NCBI GenBank assembly: GCA_021604585.1
Contig: BQJG01000100.1
Span: forward strand, 1-6,768
Source of the DNA: Hyphococcus sp.
Lineage (GTDB): Bacteria > Pseudomonadota > Alphaproteobacteria > Caulobacterales > Parvularculaceae
Length of the DNA: 6,768 nt
Direction: 5' to 3'
Below, piece after piece: positions 1 to 6,470 of this stretch (its first letter is position 1; every line of letters begins with the position of its first letter). Made by a program: the position numbers and the translations under genes. Under the pieces are notes generated by a model. It did no database searches. It was not told where the DNA came from and saw nothing but the letters and a program-made list of their open reading frames with translations.

Positions 1-89
1 GCCGGACGAATAGCGCGCAGGAAGTAAGCGCTTTCGCCCGCTCGCAAATCAAAACAAGTCAACGAATTGCGAGACCAGAGACAAGTGAT
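1..89. other. Unassigned flank downstream of the PII-like gene
   Basis: These 89 bases follow the stop codon of the PII-like gene. I see no reading frame with a credible start and no hairpin followed by a T-run in the minus direction. The short AGCG/CGCT pairings around positions 27-42 are too weak to call a terminator. A plus-strand reading frame open from base 1 closes with TAA at 25-27. It could be the tail of a convergent gene, but eight codons cannot be judged. Confidence 0.4.
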
Positions 90-398
90 TTAGATCGGAA
101 TTGCCGCTGTGATATTGCTCACATAAATGAAGCCCGATTCCGCCATATCGGTTCTCCCATTGGCGCGAATAAGTTCGGTCGCCTCGGTAAGGCGGTCGTC
201 TTCGCAGACCAGCTCCAACTTCACTTCGGTAATGACGCGATCACCAAGCTCAGTTGAATATTGCTGCTCTTTTTCGTCGAGCGCCTTGACCATGCCCTTG
301 ACGTCGACCGCCGTCATGTTGGCGAAGCCGCCCTTGCGCAAGGCGCGAACGACGCTCGCGGCCCGGCTGCGATGAATAAACGCCTTGATTTCTATCAT
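90..398 (-). CDS. PII-like signalling protein linked to metal efflux (PII-NG type)
   Basis: This encodes a 102-residue protein of the PII (GlnB/GlnK) superfamily, which are small cytoplasmic trimers that report metabolic state to partner proteins. Compared with E. coli GlnB from memory, it lines up without a gap to about residue 93, sharing the M28-T29 and V33-K34-G35 stretch, V59-K60, D67-D68 and G89. Key functional positions are changed: Leu51 replaces the uridylylated Tyr51, Ala39 replaces the 2-oxoglutarate/Mg ligand Gln39, Glu58 replaces Lys58, Phe90 replaces Lys90, and the arginine-bearing C-terminus is cut short (Pro101). The start at 398 is chosen because it gives the normal PII length and has AAAGGAA seven bases upstream; the longer frame to 506 only reads back through the end of czcA. 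It is the last operon gene, 13 bases after czcA. A PII group associated with heavy-metal RND pumps is known. Binding to CzcA or to a metal is inference. Confidence 0.85.
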   Translation of the reverse strand: MIEIKAFIHRSRAASVVRALRKGGFANMTAVDVKGMVKALDEKEQQYSTELGDRVITEVKLELVCEDDRLTEATELIRANGRTDMAESGFIYVSNITAAIPI

Positions 399-405
399 TG
401 TGATG

Positions 406-412
406 TTCCTTT
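406..412 (-). promoter_or_regulatory. Ribosome binding site of the PII-like gene, overlapping the czcA stop
   Basis: On the minus strand the sequence reads TGAAAGGAA, so the czcA stop codon TGA (414-412) runs straight into the Shine-Dalgarno AAAGGAA. Seven bases separate it from the ATG at 398. This fixes the start of the PII-like gene and suggests its translation depends on ribosomes finishing czcA. Confidence 0.75.
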
Positions 413-3400
413 CATTCCGCCGCTTTGGCGTGGGCGCCAGCGAGTTCGAGATCGCCGCGAGACGGCGGCGCCTGCGATTTTCGCCCGCGTGTTTCCATCC
501 ACTCATAAATCACCGGCAACAGGATCAATGTGAGCGCGGTCGAGGTCAGCAATCCGCCAACAACAACCGAAGCCAAAGGCCGCTGCGTCTCGGCGCCGAC
601 GCCCGTCGACAGGAGCATCGGAATGAGGCCGAGTATCGCAACGCTTGCGGTCATCAGCACTGGGCGAAGTCTCAATTCAACGCCGCGCCTGACGGCATCG
701 CGGACATTGTATCCGGCGTCCCGCTGTTCATTGATGAAACTGACGAGGACGATGCCATTGAGCATGGCGACTCCAAAAACCGCGATAAACCCGATCGCTG
801 ACGGCACTGACAGATATTGCCCGGTAATGAAAAGCGCAAATAACCCGCCGCTCGCTGCAAAAGGCACGTTGGCGATGATCAAGGCGGCGTATTTAACTGA
901 ATTGAACGCCGTGTAGAGTAACACAAATATAAAGAAGATCGTCGCCGGAACGATCAACGACAACTTCGCCAGCGCACGTTGCTGATTTTCGAAGGCGCCG
1001 CCCCATTCGATCCAATAACCGGGCGGCAAGTCCACATTATCGGCGATGATTTTGTTCGCATCCTTCACAAAACCATCGACGTCACGGCCGCGGACATCCA
1101 TCTGGATCACCGCATAGCGCTGCAACTGCTCGCGGCGAACGAAGGAATATCCCTCTGCTGAAGTTACGTCCGCCACGCGGCCCAAAGGAATGATTGCGCC
1201 ATCCGCCGTTTGCAGCGGAATGTTGCGAATGGATTCCATGGAGGTTTTCGAGGCGTCCTGCAGGCGGGCTGTGATATCGAACCGCCTGACGCCGTCGATG
1301 AGCGTCCCGACCGGCTCCGCGCCTATGCCGGTTCGCACGACGTCCAAAACCTCATCCGCATTCATACCATATCGCGCGAGTTCCGTGCGATTGACCTGGA
1401 TTCGGATTTGCGGTTTGCCGATATTGGCCTCGAGCGATAGGTCAGCGGCGCCAGGCACGCCGGAAATCGCCTCTTTAATTTCCTGACTCAACCTGTCGAG
1501 CTCACCGAGGTCTTGTCCGTAAATTTTCGCGGCAAGCGTCGCGCGCACGCCAGAAATCAATTCCTCAACGCGCATCTGGATTGGTTGCGTAAAGGCGATG
1601 ACGGACGTCGGGACCGTCTCTTCGAGTTTTTCGCGCATCTCGTCGGCGAGCGATTCAATCGAACGTTTTCGCGGCCATTCGCTCTGCGGTTTGAGCGCCG
1701 TATAGATTTCCATATAGTTGACGTCAGCGGTCTCGCCTTTTTCAGCTCGACCGATCATGGCGATGGTCGTTTCGACTTCAGGAAAACCAGACAGCGTGTT
1801 TTCAATCTCTTTGGAAATCTCAATAGATTGATCCAGCGATGTAGACGGGATCGACGTCACCCGCCACATGATCGAACCTTCTTGCAGTTGCGGCATGAAC
1901 TCCTTGCCGAGAAAGGGAAATAGTCCGAGGCTCGCAACGAGCAGACCGCCCGCCGCCAAGCCGACCTTCCGCTTATTGTCGAGACACCAGGCGATCAACG
2001 GCAGGTAACCACGCTTGATGACGCGCATAAGCATGGTGTCGCGCTCTTCCTTTGGCTTCAGGATCATCGCCGCAAGAACGGGAATAATCGTCAAAGTCAA
2101 AATCAACGAACCAGCCATGGCGAAACTGATATTGAACGCCATGGGCTTGAAGAGCTTGCCTTCGAGCCCTTCAAGACTGAAGAGGGGCAAGAACACGACG
2201 ATGATGATCAAGATCGCGAAAGCGATCGGATTGGCGACTTCACGCGCCGCTTGCAGAACGGCGGCGGTTCTATTGACCTCGCCGCCTTCCTCCTTTCGTT
2301 CCGCCATGATGCGGAACGAGTTTTCAACCATGACGACGGCGCCATCAACCATCATGCCGATGCCAATGGCGAGTCCGGCGAGCGACATAAGGTTGGCCGA
2401 CAGTCCCATTTGATTCATGCAAATGAATGCAATGAGCATAGCAAGCGGCAGAGCGGTGATGACGACAAGCGCAGAGCGGATTTCGCCTAGAAATAGAAAC
2501 AGCACAATGGCGACGAGGATAGACCCTTCGATCAGCGCTTTCTCCGCCGTGCCGACTGCTTTTTCGACCAGTTCTGTACGGTCATAGATCGGCTTGACAA
2601 TTACGCCGTCCGGCAATGCGCTTTCAACAGTCGCGACCTTTTCCTTGACTGCATCGACAACATTTTTAGCGTTTTCGTTGATACGCGCGAGCGCCATGCC
2701 GAGGACCACTTCCTCGCCGTCACGGGTGACGGCCCCGAACCGCAAAGCAGGCGACTGCTCAACTTTGGCGACATCACGAATATAGACGGGCGTTCCGTCT
2801 TTGACTTTGACAACGATGTTGCCAATGTCGCGTTCATCTCGAACCAGCCCGAGGCCGCGAACGAGATATTGTTCTGGCCCTTGATCGATATATTGACCGC
2901 CAACTTGGCGGTTATTGGATTCAAGCGATTGAACAACTTCGGAGAATCCAAGTTCGTATTTAATGAGTTGCAGCGGGTCGATCTTGACCTGAAACTGACG
3001 CTCTTGTCCTCCCCAGGACATGACGTCATCAACGCCTGCCGCGGTTCGCAGGATGAGGCGCACGTTCCAGTCCTGGAGCGTGCGAAGGTCCATGTCGGTA
3101 ATGTCGTCTTTGAGTTTTTCATCCGCACGCTCAAGCGTGTACCAAAAAACCTGACCTAACCCGGACGCATTCGGGCCCATTTCCGGCGATCCATATCCTT
3201 CCGGAATGCGGTCGCGGACTTCGGCGAGCCGCTCCATCACAAGTCGCCGTGCAAAATAAATGTCTACGCTGTCTTTGAAATAGACGGCGACATAGGAGAG
3301 CCCAAAAAGGCTGACTGACCGGATTTCCTGAACGTCGGGCAGGCCCGCCATTGCCGATTCAACCGGAAATGTCAGGAGCTGTTCGATATCTTCTGCGGCC

Positions 3401-3567
3401 AGGCCCGGTGATTCCGTATAAATATTGACTTGCACCGGCGTAACATCCGGAAACGCGTCGATAGGGATATTGGTCACGGCGCGCCAGCCAAGAAAGCCGA
3501 CCACGGCGAAAATGATGAGCACCAGGACTTTGTACTGGAGCGATAGTTCAACGAGTTTATTCAACAT
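412..3567 (-). CDS. czcA: CzcA-type heavy-metal efflux RND pump (inner membrane)
   Basis: This 1051-residue protein has the full length expected of the HME-RND family. It is the proton-driven trimeric pump that passes metal ions to the CzcB/CzcC conduit. The topology is classical: TM1 near residues 13-30, a large periplasmic domain, TM2-TM6 (about 343-500), TM7 (about 534-553), a second periplasmic domain and TM8-TM12 (about 868-1021). The TM4 relay keeps Asp408 and Glu415 in the V-D-G-A-V-V-M-V-E-N motif, but residue 402, Asp in the DFG motif of Cupriavidus CzcA, is Gly. Positions matching the CusA methionine triad (M573, M623, M672) are Arg569, Tyr618 and Glu669, so Zn/Cd/Co/Ni is more likely than Cu/Ag. 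E-E-L-I-S-G at 668-673 resembles divalent-cation pumps. The start is supported by AGGAG eight bases upstream, overlapping the czcB stop. No frameshift is seen. Family is near certain; the exact metal is not. Confidence 0.97.
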   Translation of the reverse strand: MLNKLVELSLQYKVLVLIIFAVVGFLGWRAVTNIPIDAFPDVTPVQVNIYTESPGLAAEDIEQLLTFPVESAMAGLPDVQEIRSVSLFGLSYVAVYFKDSVDIYFARRLVMERLAEVRDRIPEGYGSPEMGPNASGLGQVFWYTLERADEKLKDDITDMDLRTLQDWNVRLILRTAAGVDDVMSWGGQERQFQVKIDPLQLIKYELGFSEVVQSLESNNRQVGGQYIDQGPEQYLVRGLGLVRDERDIGNIVVKVKDGTPVYIRDVAKVEQSPALRFGAVTRDGEEVVLGMALARINENAKNVVDAVKEKVATVESALPDGVIVKPIYDRTELVEKAVGTAEKALIEGSILVAIVLFLFLGEIRSALVVITALPLAMLIAFICMNQMGLSANLMSLAGLAIGIGMMVDGAVVMVENSFRIMAERKEEGGEVNRTAAVLQAAREVANPIAFAILIIIVVFLPLFSLEGLEGKLFKPMAFNISFAMAGSLILTLTIIPVLAAMILKPKEERDTMLMRVIKRGYLPLIAWCLDNKRKVGLAAGGLLVASLGLFPFLGKEFMPQLQEGSIMWRVTSIPSTSLDQSIEISKEIENTLSGFPEVETTIAMIGRAEKGETADVNYMEIYTALKPQSEWPRKRSIESLADEMREKLEETVPTSVIAFTQPIQMRVEELISGVRATLAAKIYGQDLGELDRLSQEIKEAISGVPGAADLSLEANIGKPQIRIQVNRTELARYGMNADEVLDVVRTGIGAEPVGTLIDGVRRFDITARLQDASKTSMESIRNIPLQTADGAIIPLGRVADVTSAEGYSFVRREQLQRYAVIQMDVRGRDVDGFVKDANKIIADNVDLPPGYWIEWGGAFENQQRALAKLSLIVPATIFFIFVLLYTAFNSVKYAALIIANVPFAASGGLFALFITGQYLSVPSAIGFIAVFGVAMLNGIVLVSFINEQRDAGYNVRDAVRRGVELRLRPVLMTASVAILGLIPMLLSTGVGAETQRPLASVVVGGLLTSTALTLILLPVIYEWMETRGRKSQAPPSRGDLELAGAHAKAAE

Positions 3568-3575
3568 GTTCTGAG

Positions 3576-3580
3576 CTCCT
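3576..3580 (-). promoter_or_regulatory. Ribosome binding site of czcA, overlapping the czcB stop
   Basis: The minus strand reads TAGGAG, in which TAG (3581-3579) is the czcB stop and AGGAG (3580-3576) is a strong Shine-Dalgarno, eight bases before the czcA ATG at 3567. This confirms the czcA start and implies that czcB and czcA are translated in a coupled way. Confidence 0.8.
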
Positions 3581-4745
3581 AATGCCCGTGGCCTTCGCCC
3601 ATTTTTGTTTTTTGAATGAGCGATTTGAGGAGAAAGGTTTGTTCCGTGACGATTTCATCGCCCTCGGCGACGCCAAAATTGACTTCAATCCAGCCGCCGC
3701 TAGCGTCGCCAGTTTCAATTCGCACCGGTTCAATTTCATCGCCGTCAATTTTGAAGACTGTGGGCGAGCCATCCATCAGGACGATGGCGCTTTCCGGTAA
3801 AGCTAAAACCTCGGCGCCGCCTCCGGCTTCAATCGCCGCATCGACGAATTGGCCTGCATGGAAGTCGTCATCTTCATTATTGATCTCGATCCGCGCCATC
3901 AGCGTTCGCGTGGTTTCGTCGAGCGCGTGCTGAAGCTGGGCGACGCGGCCCTTTTCCCAATGACCCGCATTTGATTTCACGCGGGCGGGAGCCCCGACGG
4001 AAATCTGTCCGGCCTGCTCCGATGTCAGACGGGCTTCGACCCAGACTGTCGATTCGTCGCTGATTTCGATAAGAAGCGCGCCCGCATCGACAAATTCGCC
4101 GATCGTGAAATCGTCGCGAACAATCGTTCCGTCCTGCGGCGAGAACAACACGAATTGACCTGTCGCCTTGCTCGCATCGCCGCTCTTTAACAGCTTGGCG
4201 ACTTCGCGCTCCGCCATCCCGTAAGACAATAATGTGGCCTGCGCCTGTTGGCTCGCGACTTCAGCCTCCACATAGCGTTTCTCAGATACGACATCACGGC
4301 CAAGACTTCGGACCCTGCGCCATTCCTGGTCGCTAATGATGAGGGCGCCCTGAGCTCCGGCCATTTCAACGCTGGAAAGCGTCACCAATGGGGCGCCCGC
4401 TTCAACTGTCTCGCCGCGAACAACGTGACGCTCGACGATCTGCGCGCTGATGCGCGGCGCCACTTGCGCCGTTTTATAGCGGTTCGCCGTAATTTCGCCG
4501 GGCACGATAAGTTCGCTCGACATTTTTCGCGCGCTCACGCTTACCGACTTAATTCCCTTGGCGTTCCGCTCCGCCGCCGTCATTTCGATATGACCGCCGC
4601 CCTCTTCGTCATGGCCTCCTTCGGTTTGAGCACCCGGTGAAGCTGTGCTTTCCGCGTCGGAGGCACCGCATGCGGCAATTGCCAGCGCCCCGGAAGCGAG
4701 GACCGCCAACCCAAGCCCTGAATTCAGTTTTCGATAATTACGCAT
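3579..4745 (-). CDS. czcB: CzcB-type periplasmic adaptor lipoprotein (membrane fusion protein)
   Basis: This 388-residue protein links the CzcA pump to the CzcC channel. The N-terminus is a lipoprotein signal (positive R-N-Y-R-K, hydrophobic core, lipobox I-A-A-C) with Cys26 as the lipidated residue. A His/Glu/Gly-rich stretch follows (residues about 43-54). The HlyD-type layout is then visible: first half-lipoyl motif near 95-125, a short helical hairpin at about 126-190, second half-lipoyl at about 200-230 (including S-P-Q-D-G-T), a beta-barrel at about 233-305 and a membrane-proximal domain at about 312-378. The C-terminus ends E-G-H-G-H, so possible metal ligands sit at both ends. I prefer the ATG at 4745 over the in-frame ATG at 4763, because GGAG lies eight bases before it and it gives a clean signal peptide. 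Its ATG overlaps the czcC stop by one base (TAATG). The name rests on family and operon context. Confidence 0.93.
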   Translation of the reverse strand: MRNYRKLNSGLGLAVLASGALAIAACGASDAESTASPGAQTEGGHDEEGGGHIEMTAAERNAKGIKSVSVSARKMSSELIVPGEITANRYKTAQVAPRISAQIVERHVVRGETVEAGAPLVTLSSVEMAGAQGALIISDQEWRRVRSLGRDVVSEKRYVEAEVASQQAQATLLSYGMAEREVAKLLKSGDASKATGQFVLFSPQDGTIVRDDFTIGEFVDAGALLIEISDESTVWVEARLTSEQAGQISVGAPARVKSNAGHWEKGRVAQLQHALDETTRTLMARIEINNEDDDFHAGQFVDAAIEAGGGAEVLALPESAIVLMDGSPTVFKIDGDEIEPVRIETGDASGGWIEVNFGVAEGDEIVTEQTFLLKSLIQKTKMGEGHGH

Positions 4746-5983
4746 TACAGAGTCTCCATCCATTCATTGAGGGTCCCGGACGCATCGAGCCAGTCGATCC
4801 AGGCGCGCCATAGCGACCCTTTAAGTTCAATTCCCGCGCGTTCGGCGCTGTAAGTCTGATCAAGCTGCACCAGATACTCGACCGCCGTTATGTCGCCCGA
4901 CCGCCAAAGCTGATCGAGGACACGGCGTTGCTCGCCCAAAACATCAGAACCATCGCGCATCCAGGCGCTCCAGGAATGTGCGGCGACGGCGTAACGTCCA
5001 CTTGTCTCAAGCAACCGGGCTTCGGCGTTTCGCAACTGATTTCGGATCGACTGTTCGGCGGCGACACGCTCTGCACGAGCTTCGTCAACTTCTGCCTGGC
5101 CTGATGCAAAAACCGGGATTGGTACGGACAACCGAACGCCGGCAAAATCGGCGGCGCCTTCGCGGCCATAGGCGGCGCCGATGGTTGGATCGGGGATGCG
5201 CGCTTTTTTGGCGAAACGGATTTCCGCTGCGAGCGCATCCGCATTCGCTTCGGCTGCTCGAACTTCAGGCAACTGACGAACCAGCGTCATGTCGAGCGGG
5301 GGCGCCGCTGCCGGCGGTTCCGGCAATTCGGGCCATGACGGTTTAGCTTCGCCAATCAGCGCCGTTAAGGCTTGCCGGGCTTCAGAAAATTCGCTGCTGG
5401 AGGTTGTCTGTTCTGCGACGGCCTGAGATCGGCTCAATTGCGCTGCAAGATTCTCCGACTTGGAAAGGTCGCCTGCCTCCACGCGCCGCGCCGCAATCGA
5501 CGCGAATTCACGAGCGACCTCTGTTCGCTGTGTTGATAAATCAAGCAAGCGCTTGCGCGTGTGATAATCCGCCAGCGCGGTAAGCACGTCTGCGAACAAA
5601 GCACGTTTTTCAACCTCATATGTGAACGTCGCAGACTCGACTGCGCTGCGGGCGCCCTTGGCCCGCGTCGCACGTTTGTTGGTGATATCGAAGGCTTTCG
5701 ACAAACCGATTGACCGGCTGTCATTGTCATCATCTTCGCTATCAGAGAATTCGCCTTCGAATTCCGGATTATAAAGCGGGCGGGATTGAGCGCGACCACG
5801 CGCCTCAACCGCATCCAGTTCAGCGCGCGCGCCCTCCAGGCGCGGGTGATTACGAGCTTCGTCTTCGAGAAACTGCCTAAGCTGCAAGCCCGAGTCTGCC
5901 GGGACCGCGTCTTGCGCCGCCGCATGGGCGATGCCGCACGCTGCAATCGCGGCGAGCGCAAGCCCGAATATCTTGGTATTCAT
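4745..5983 (-). CDS. czcC: CzcC-type outer-membrane efflux channel (TolC/OEP family)
   Basis: This 412-residue outer-membrane factor forms the exit duct for the CzcBA pump. It shows the OEP pattern of two related halves with long Ala/Glu/Arg-rich helices (about 115-210 and 295-390) and the N-P-E-F strand at about 72-75 leading into L-S-K-A-F-D with downstream K-R-x-x-R (103-107), as in CzcC proteins. The second half has the matching L-S-V-P-I-P segment at 285-290. The N-terminus is a signal sequence that can be read two ways: cleavage after A-H-A (residues 19-21), or a lipobox I-A-A-C with Cys16 lipidated. A very acidic run (residues 80-89: D-S-E-D-D-D-N-D) falls in a predicted loop between beta strands. 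The start is supported by GAGGA nine bases upstream. The stop TAA overlaps the czcB ATG. The preceding gene ends 58 bases upstream across a GC-rich hairpin. Confidence 0.92.
   Translation of the reverse strand: MNTKIFGLALAAIAACGIAHAAAQDAVPADSGLQLRQFLEDEARNHPRLEGARAELDAVEARGRAQSRPLYNPEFEGEFSDSEDDDNDSRSIGLSKAFDITNKRATRAKGARSAVESATFTYEVEKRALFADVLTALADYHTRKRLLDLSTQRTEVAREFASIAARRVEAGDLSKSENLAAQLSRSQAVAEQTTSSSEFSEARQALTALIGEAKPSWPELPEPPAAAPPLDMTLVRQLPEVRAAEANADALAAEIRFAKKARIPDPTIGAAYGREGAADFAGVRLSVPIPVFASGQAEVDEARAERVAAEQSIRNQLRNAEARLLETSGRYAVAAHSWSAWMRDGSDVLGEQRRVLDQLWRSGDITAVEYLVQLDQTYSAERAGIELKGSLWRAWIDWLDASGTLNEWMETL
4754..4757 (-). promoter_or_regulatory. Ribosome binding site deciding the czcB start
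   Basis: GGAG lies eight bases before the ATG at 4745 and inside the last codons of czcC. The alternative in-frame ATG at 4763 has no comparable site in front of it, so the shorter czcB reading is preferred. Confidence 0.65.
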
Positions 5984-5992
5984 TGGTCATTG

Positions 5993-5997
5993 TCCTC
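5993..5997 (-). promoter_or_regulatory. Ribosome binding site of czcC
   Basis: GAGGA (within AAAGAGGAC on the minus strand) lies nine bases before the czcC ATG at 5983. It sits just downstream of the GC-rich hairpin, so czcC has its own translation start, independent of the upstream His-rich gene. Confidence 0.7.
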
Positions 5998-6011
5998 TTT
6001 GAATCAAATTT

Positions 6012-6042
6012 ACTGAAGGGCGCGCGAGCGCGCGCGATCAGT
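6012..6042 (-). repeat. GC-rich hairpin between the His-rich gene and czcC
   Basis: An outer stem ACTGA (6012-6016) pairs with TCAGT (6038-6042). Inside it, an alternating GC stretch (6020-6026 with 6029-6035) can form six or seven more pairs, separated from the outer stem by a small internal loop. On the minus strand the structure overlaps the TGA stop (6044-6042) of the His-rich gene and is followed by AAATTTGATT, not a true T-run. It could be a weak terminator or attenuator, an RNA-processing or stability element, or simply a spacer. It is not a textbook intrinsic terminator. Confidence 0.6.
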
Positions 6043-6392
6043 CAGATTCGCGGAGGACGGAATAATGAGGACAGAAATGCTTCCGGAACGACGTCTTTTT
6101 GCGGCGCCGATATCCCGGCAGCAAAAAGATAGACGGTTTCAGGATCAAGCGTACCGCGCGACATTGCGTGAAAATGGCAAGCGCCTGAATGACAATGCGT
6201 TGCGTGCTCAGGATGAATCGAATTCTCTTCGCCAAGCTGTCCCTCAGACGAGGCGACGTCATCTTGATGCTGTGTCGCGTGATGAAACTCTTCTTCGGCC
6301 GCATGCACGGGACCGGCGACAGCGCCGAAAGCCCACATAGCTGCGGTCAAAAGCGCAATAATTGCGCGATATCTGGAAAGAGAGCGAAACAT
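6042..6392 (-). CDS. Small secreted His/Cys-rich protein at the head of czcCBA (czcI-like position)
   Basis: This encodes 116 residues if translation begins at the ATG at 6392. That start gives a textbook Sec signal peptide: basic R-S-L-S-R-Y-R, a hydrophobic core at about 10-27 and an A-x-A-type cut after V-H-A (29-31). The mature part carries nine His and two Cys between residues 37 and 75, densest at T-H-C-H-S-G-A-C-H-F-H (65-75), which looks like a soft or borderline metal-binding patch. The C-terminus ends F-R-P-P-R-I, an ending I associate with small proteins beside metal-efflux operons. It likely works in the periplasm as a metal buffer, sensor or accessory factor. Its place matches czcI of czcICBA operons, but I cannot claim homology. 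No good ribosome site precedes 6392; in-frame alternatives at 6395 (GTG), 6431 and 6488 fit a signal peptide less well. I do not recognise a named family. Confidence 0.75.
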   Translation of the reverse strand: MFRSLSRYRAIIALLTAAMWAFGAVAGPVHAAEEEFHHATQHQDDVASSEGQLGEENSIHPEHATHCHSGACHFHAMSRGTLDPETVYLFAAGISAPQKDVVPEAFLSSLFRPPRI

Positions 6393-6468
6393 CACGGGCG
6401 AACCATTAACCGCATTTTCCTGACAAATCATTAGAAAATTGGCGCCGCTTATGCGATTTGAAGCGCCA
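6393..6468. promoter_or_regulatory. Divergent intergenic region between the His-rich gene and the ynfA-family gene
   Basis: This 76-bp gap separates two genes transcribed away from each other, so it probably holds the promoter of the metal-efflux operon and that of the ynfA-family gene. It is clearly more AT-rich than its surroundings (about 6403-6440). I could not settle on a -35/-10 pair for either direction. It contains most of the inverted repeat listed at 6438-6470, a possible operator. Confidence 0.5.
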
Positions 6469-6470
6469 AT
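6438..6470. repeat. Inverted repeat ATTGGCGC-17-GCGCCAAT reaching into the ynfA start codon
   Basis: ATTGGCGC (6438-6445) and GCGCCAAT (6463-6470) are perfect 8-bp inverted arms around a 17-base spacer. The right arm covers the first two bases of the ATG at 6469. The flanks also match in inverted form: AATCATT at 6426-6432 against AATGATT at 6468-6474. It could be a regulator binding site or an RNA stem hiding the ynfA start. Function is inferred only. Confidence 0.5.

Noticed and set aside
21..45. Terminator after the PII-like gene
   Set aside because: Only a four-base stem (AGCG/CGCT) with no T-run on the minus strand; too weak.
399..506. N-terminal extension of the PII-like frame back to 506
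   Set aside because: The extra 36 residues are Arg-rich, overlap the czcA C-terminal coding region and have no PII counterpart. The ATG at 398 has a good ribosome site and gives the family length.
385..801. 138-codon plus-strand frame opposite czcA
   Set aside because: Antisense to a clearly coding conserved gene, with low-complexity Arg/Asn/Asp-rich translation; treated as chance.
2601..3134. 177-codon minus-strand frame inside czcA
   Set aside because: It is an out-of-frame shadow of the intact pump gene, with Ser/Arg-rich composition and no recognisable domain.
5434..5961. 175-codon minus-strand frame inside czcC
   Set aside because: Its Arg/Ser-rich translation is a frame shadow of the OEP gene; it has no domain or ribosome site of note.
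6420..6425. CTGACA as a -35 box for the ynfA-family gene
   Set aside because: It matches five of six consensus bases, but no acceptable -10 hexamer lies 16-19 bases downstream.
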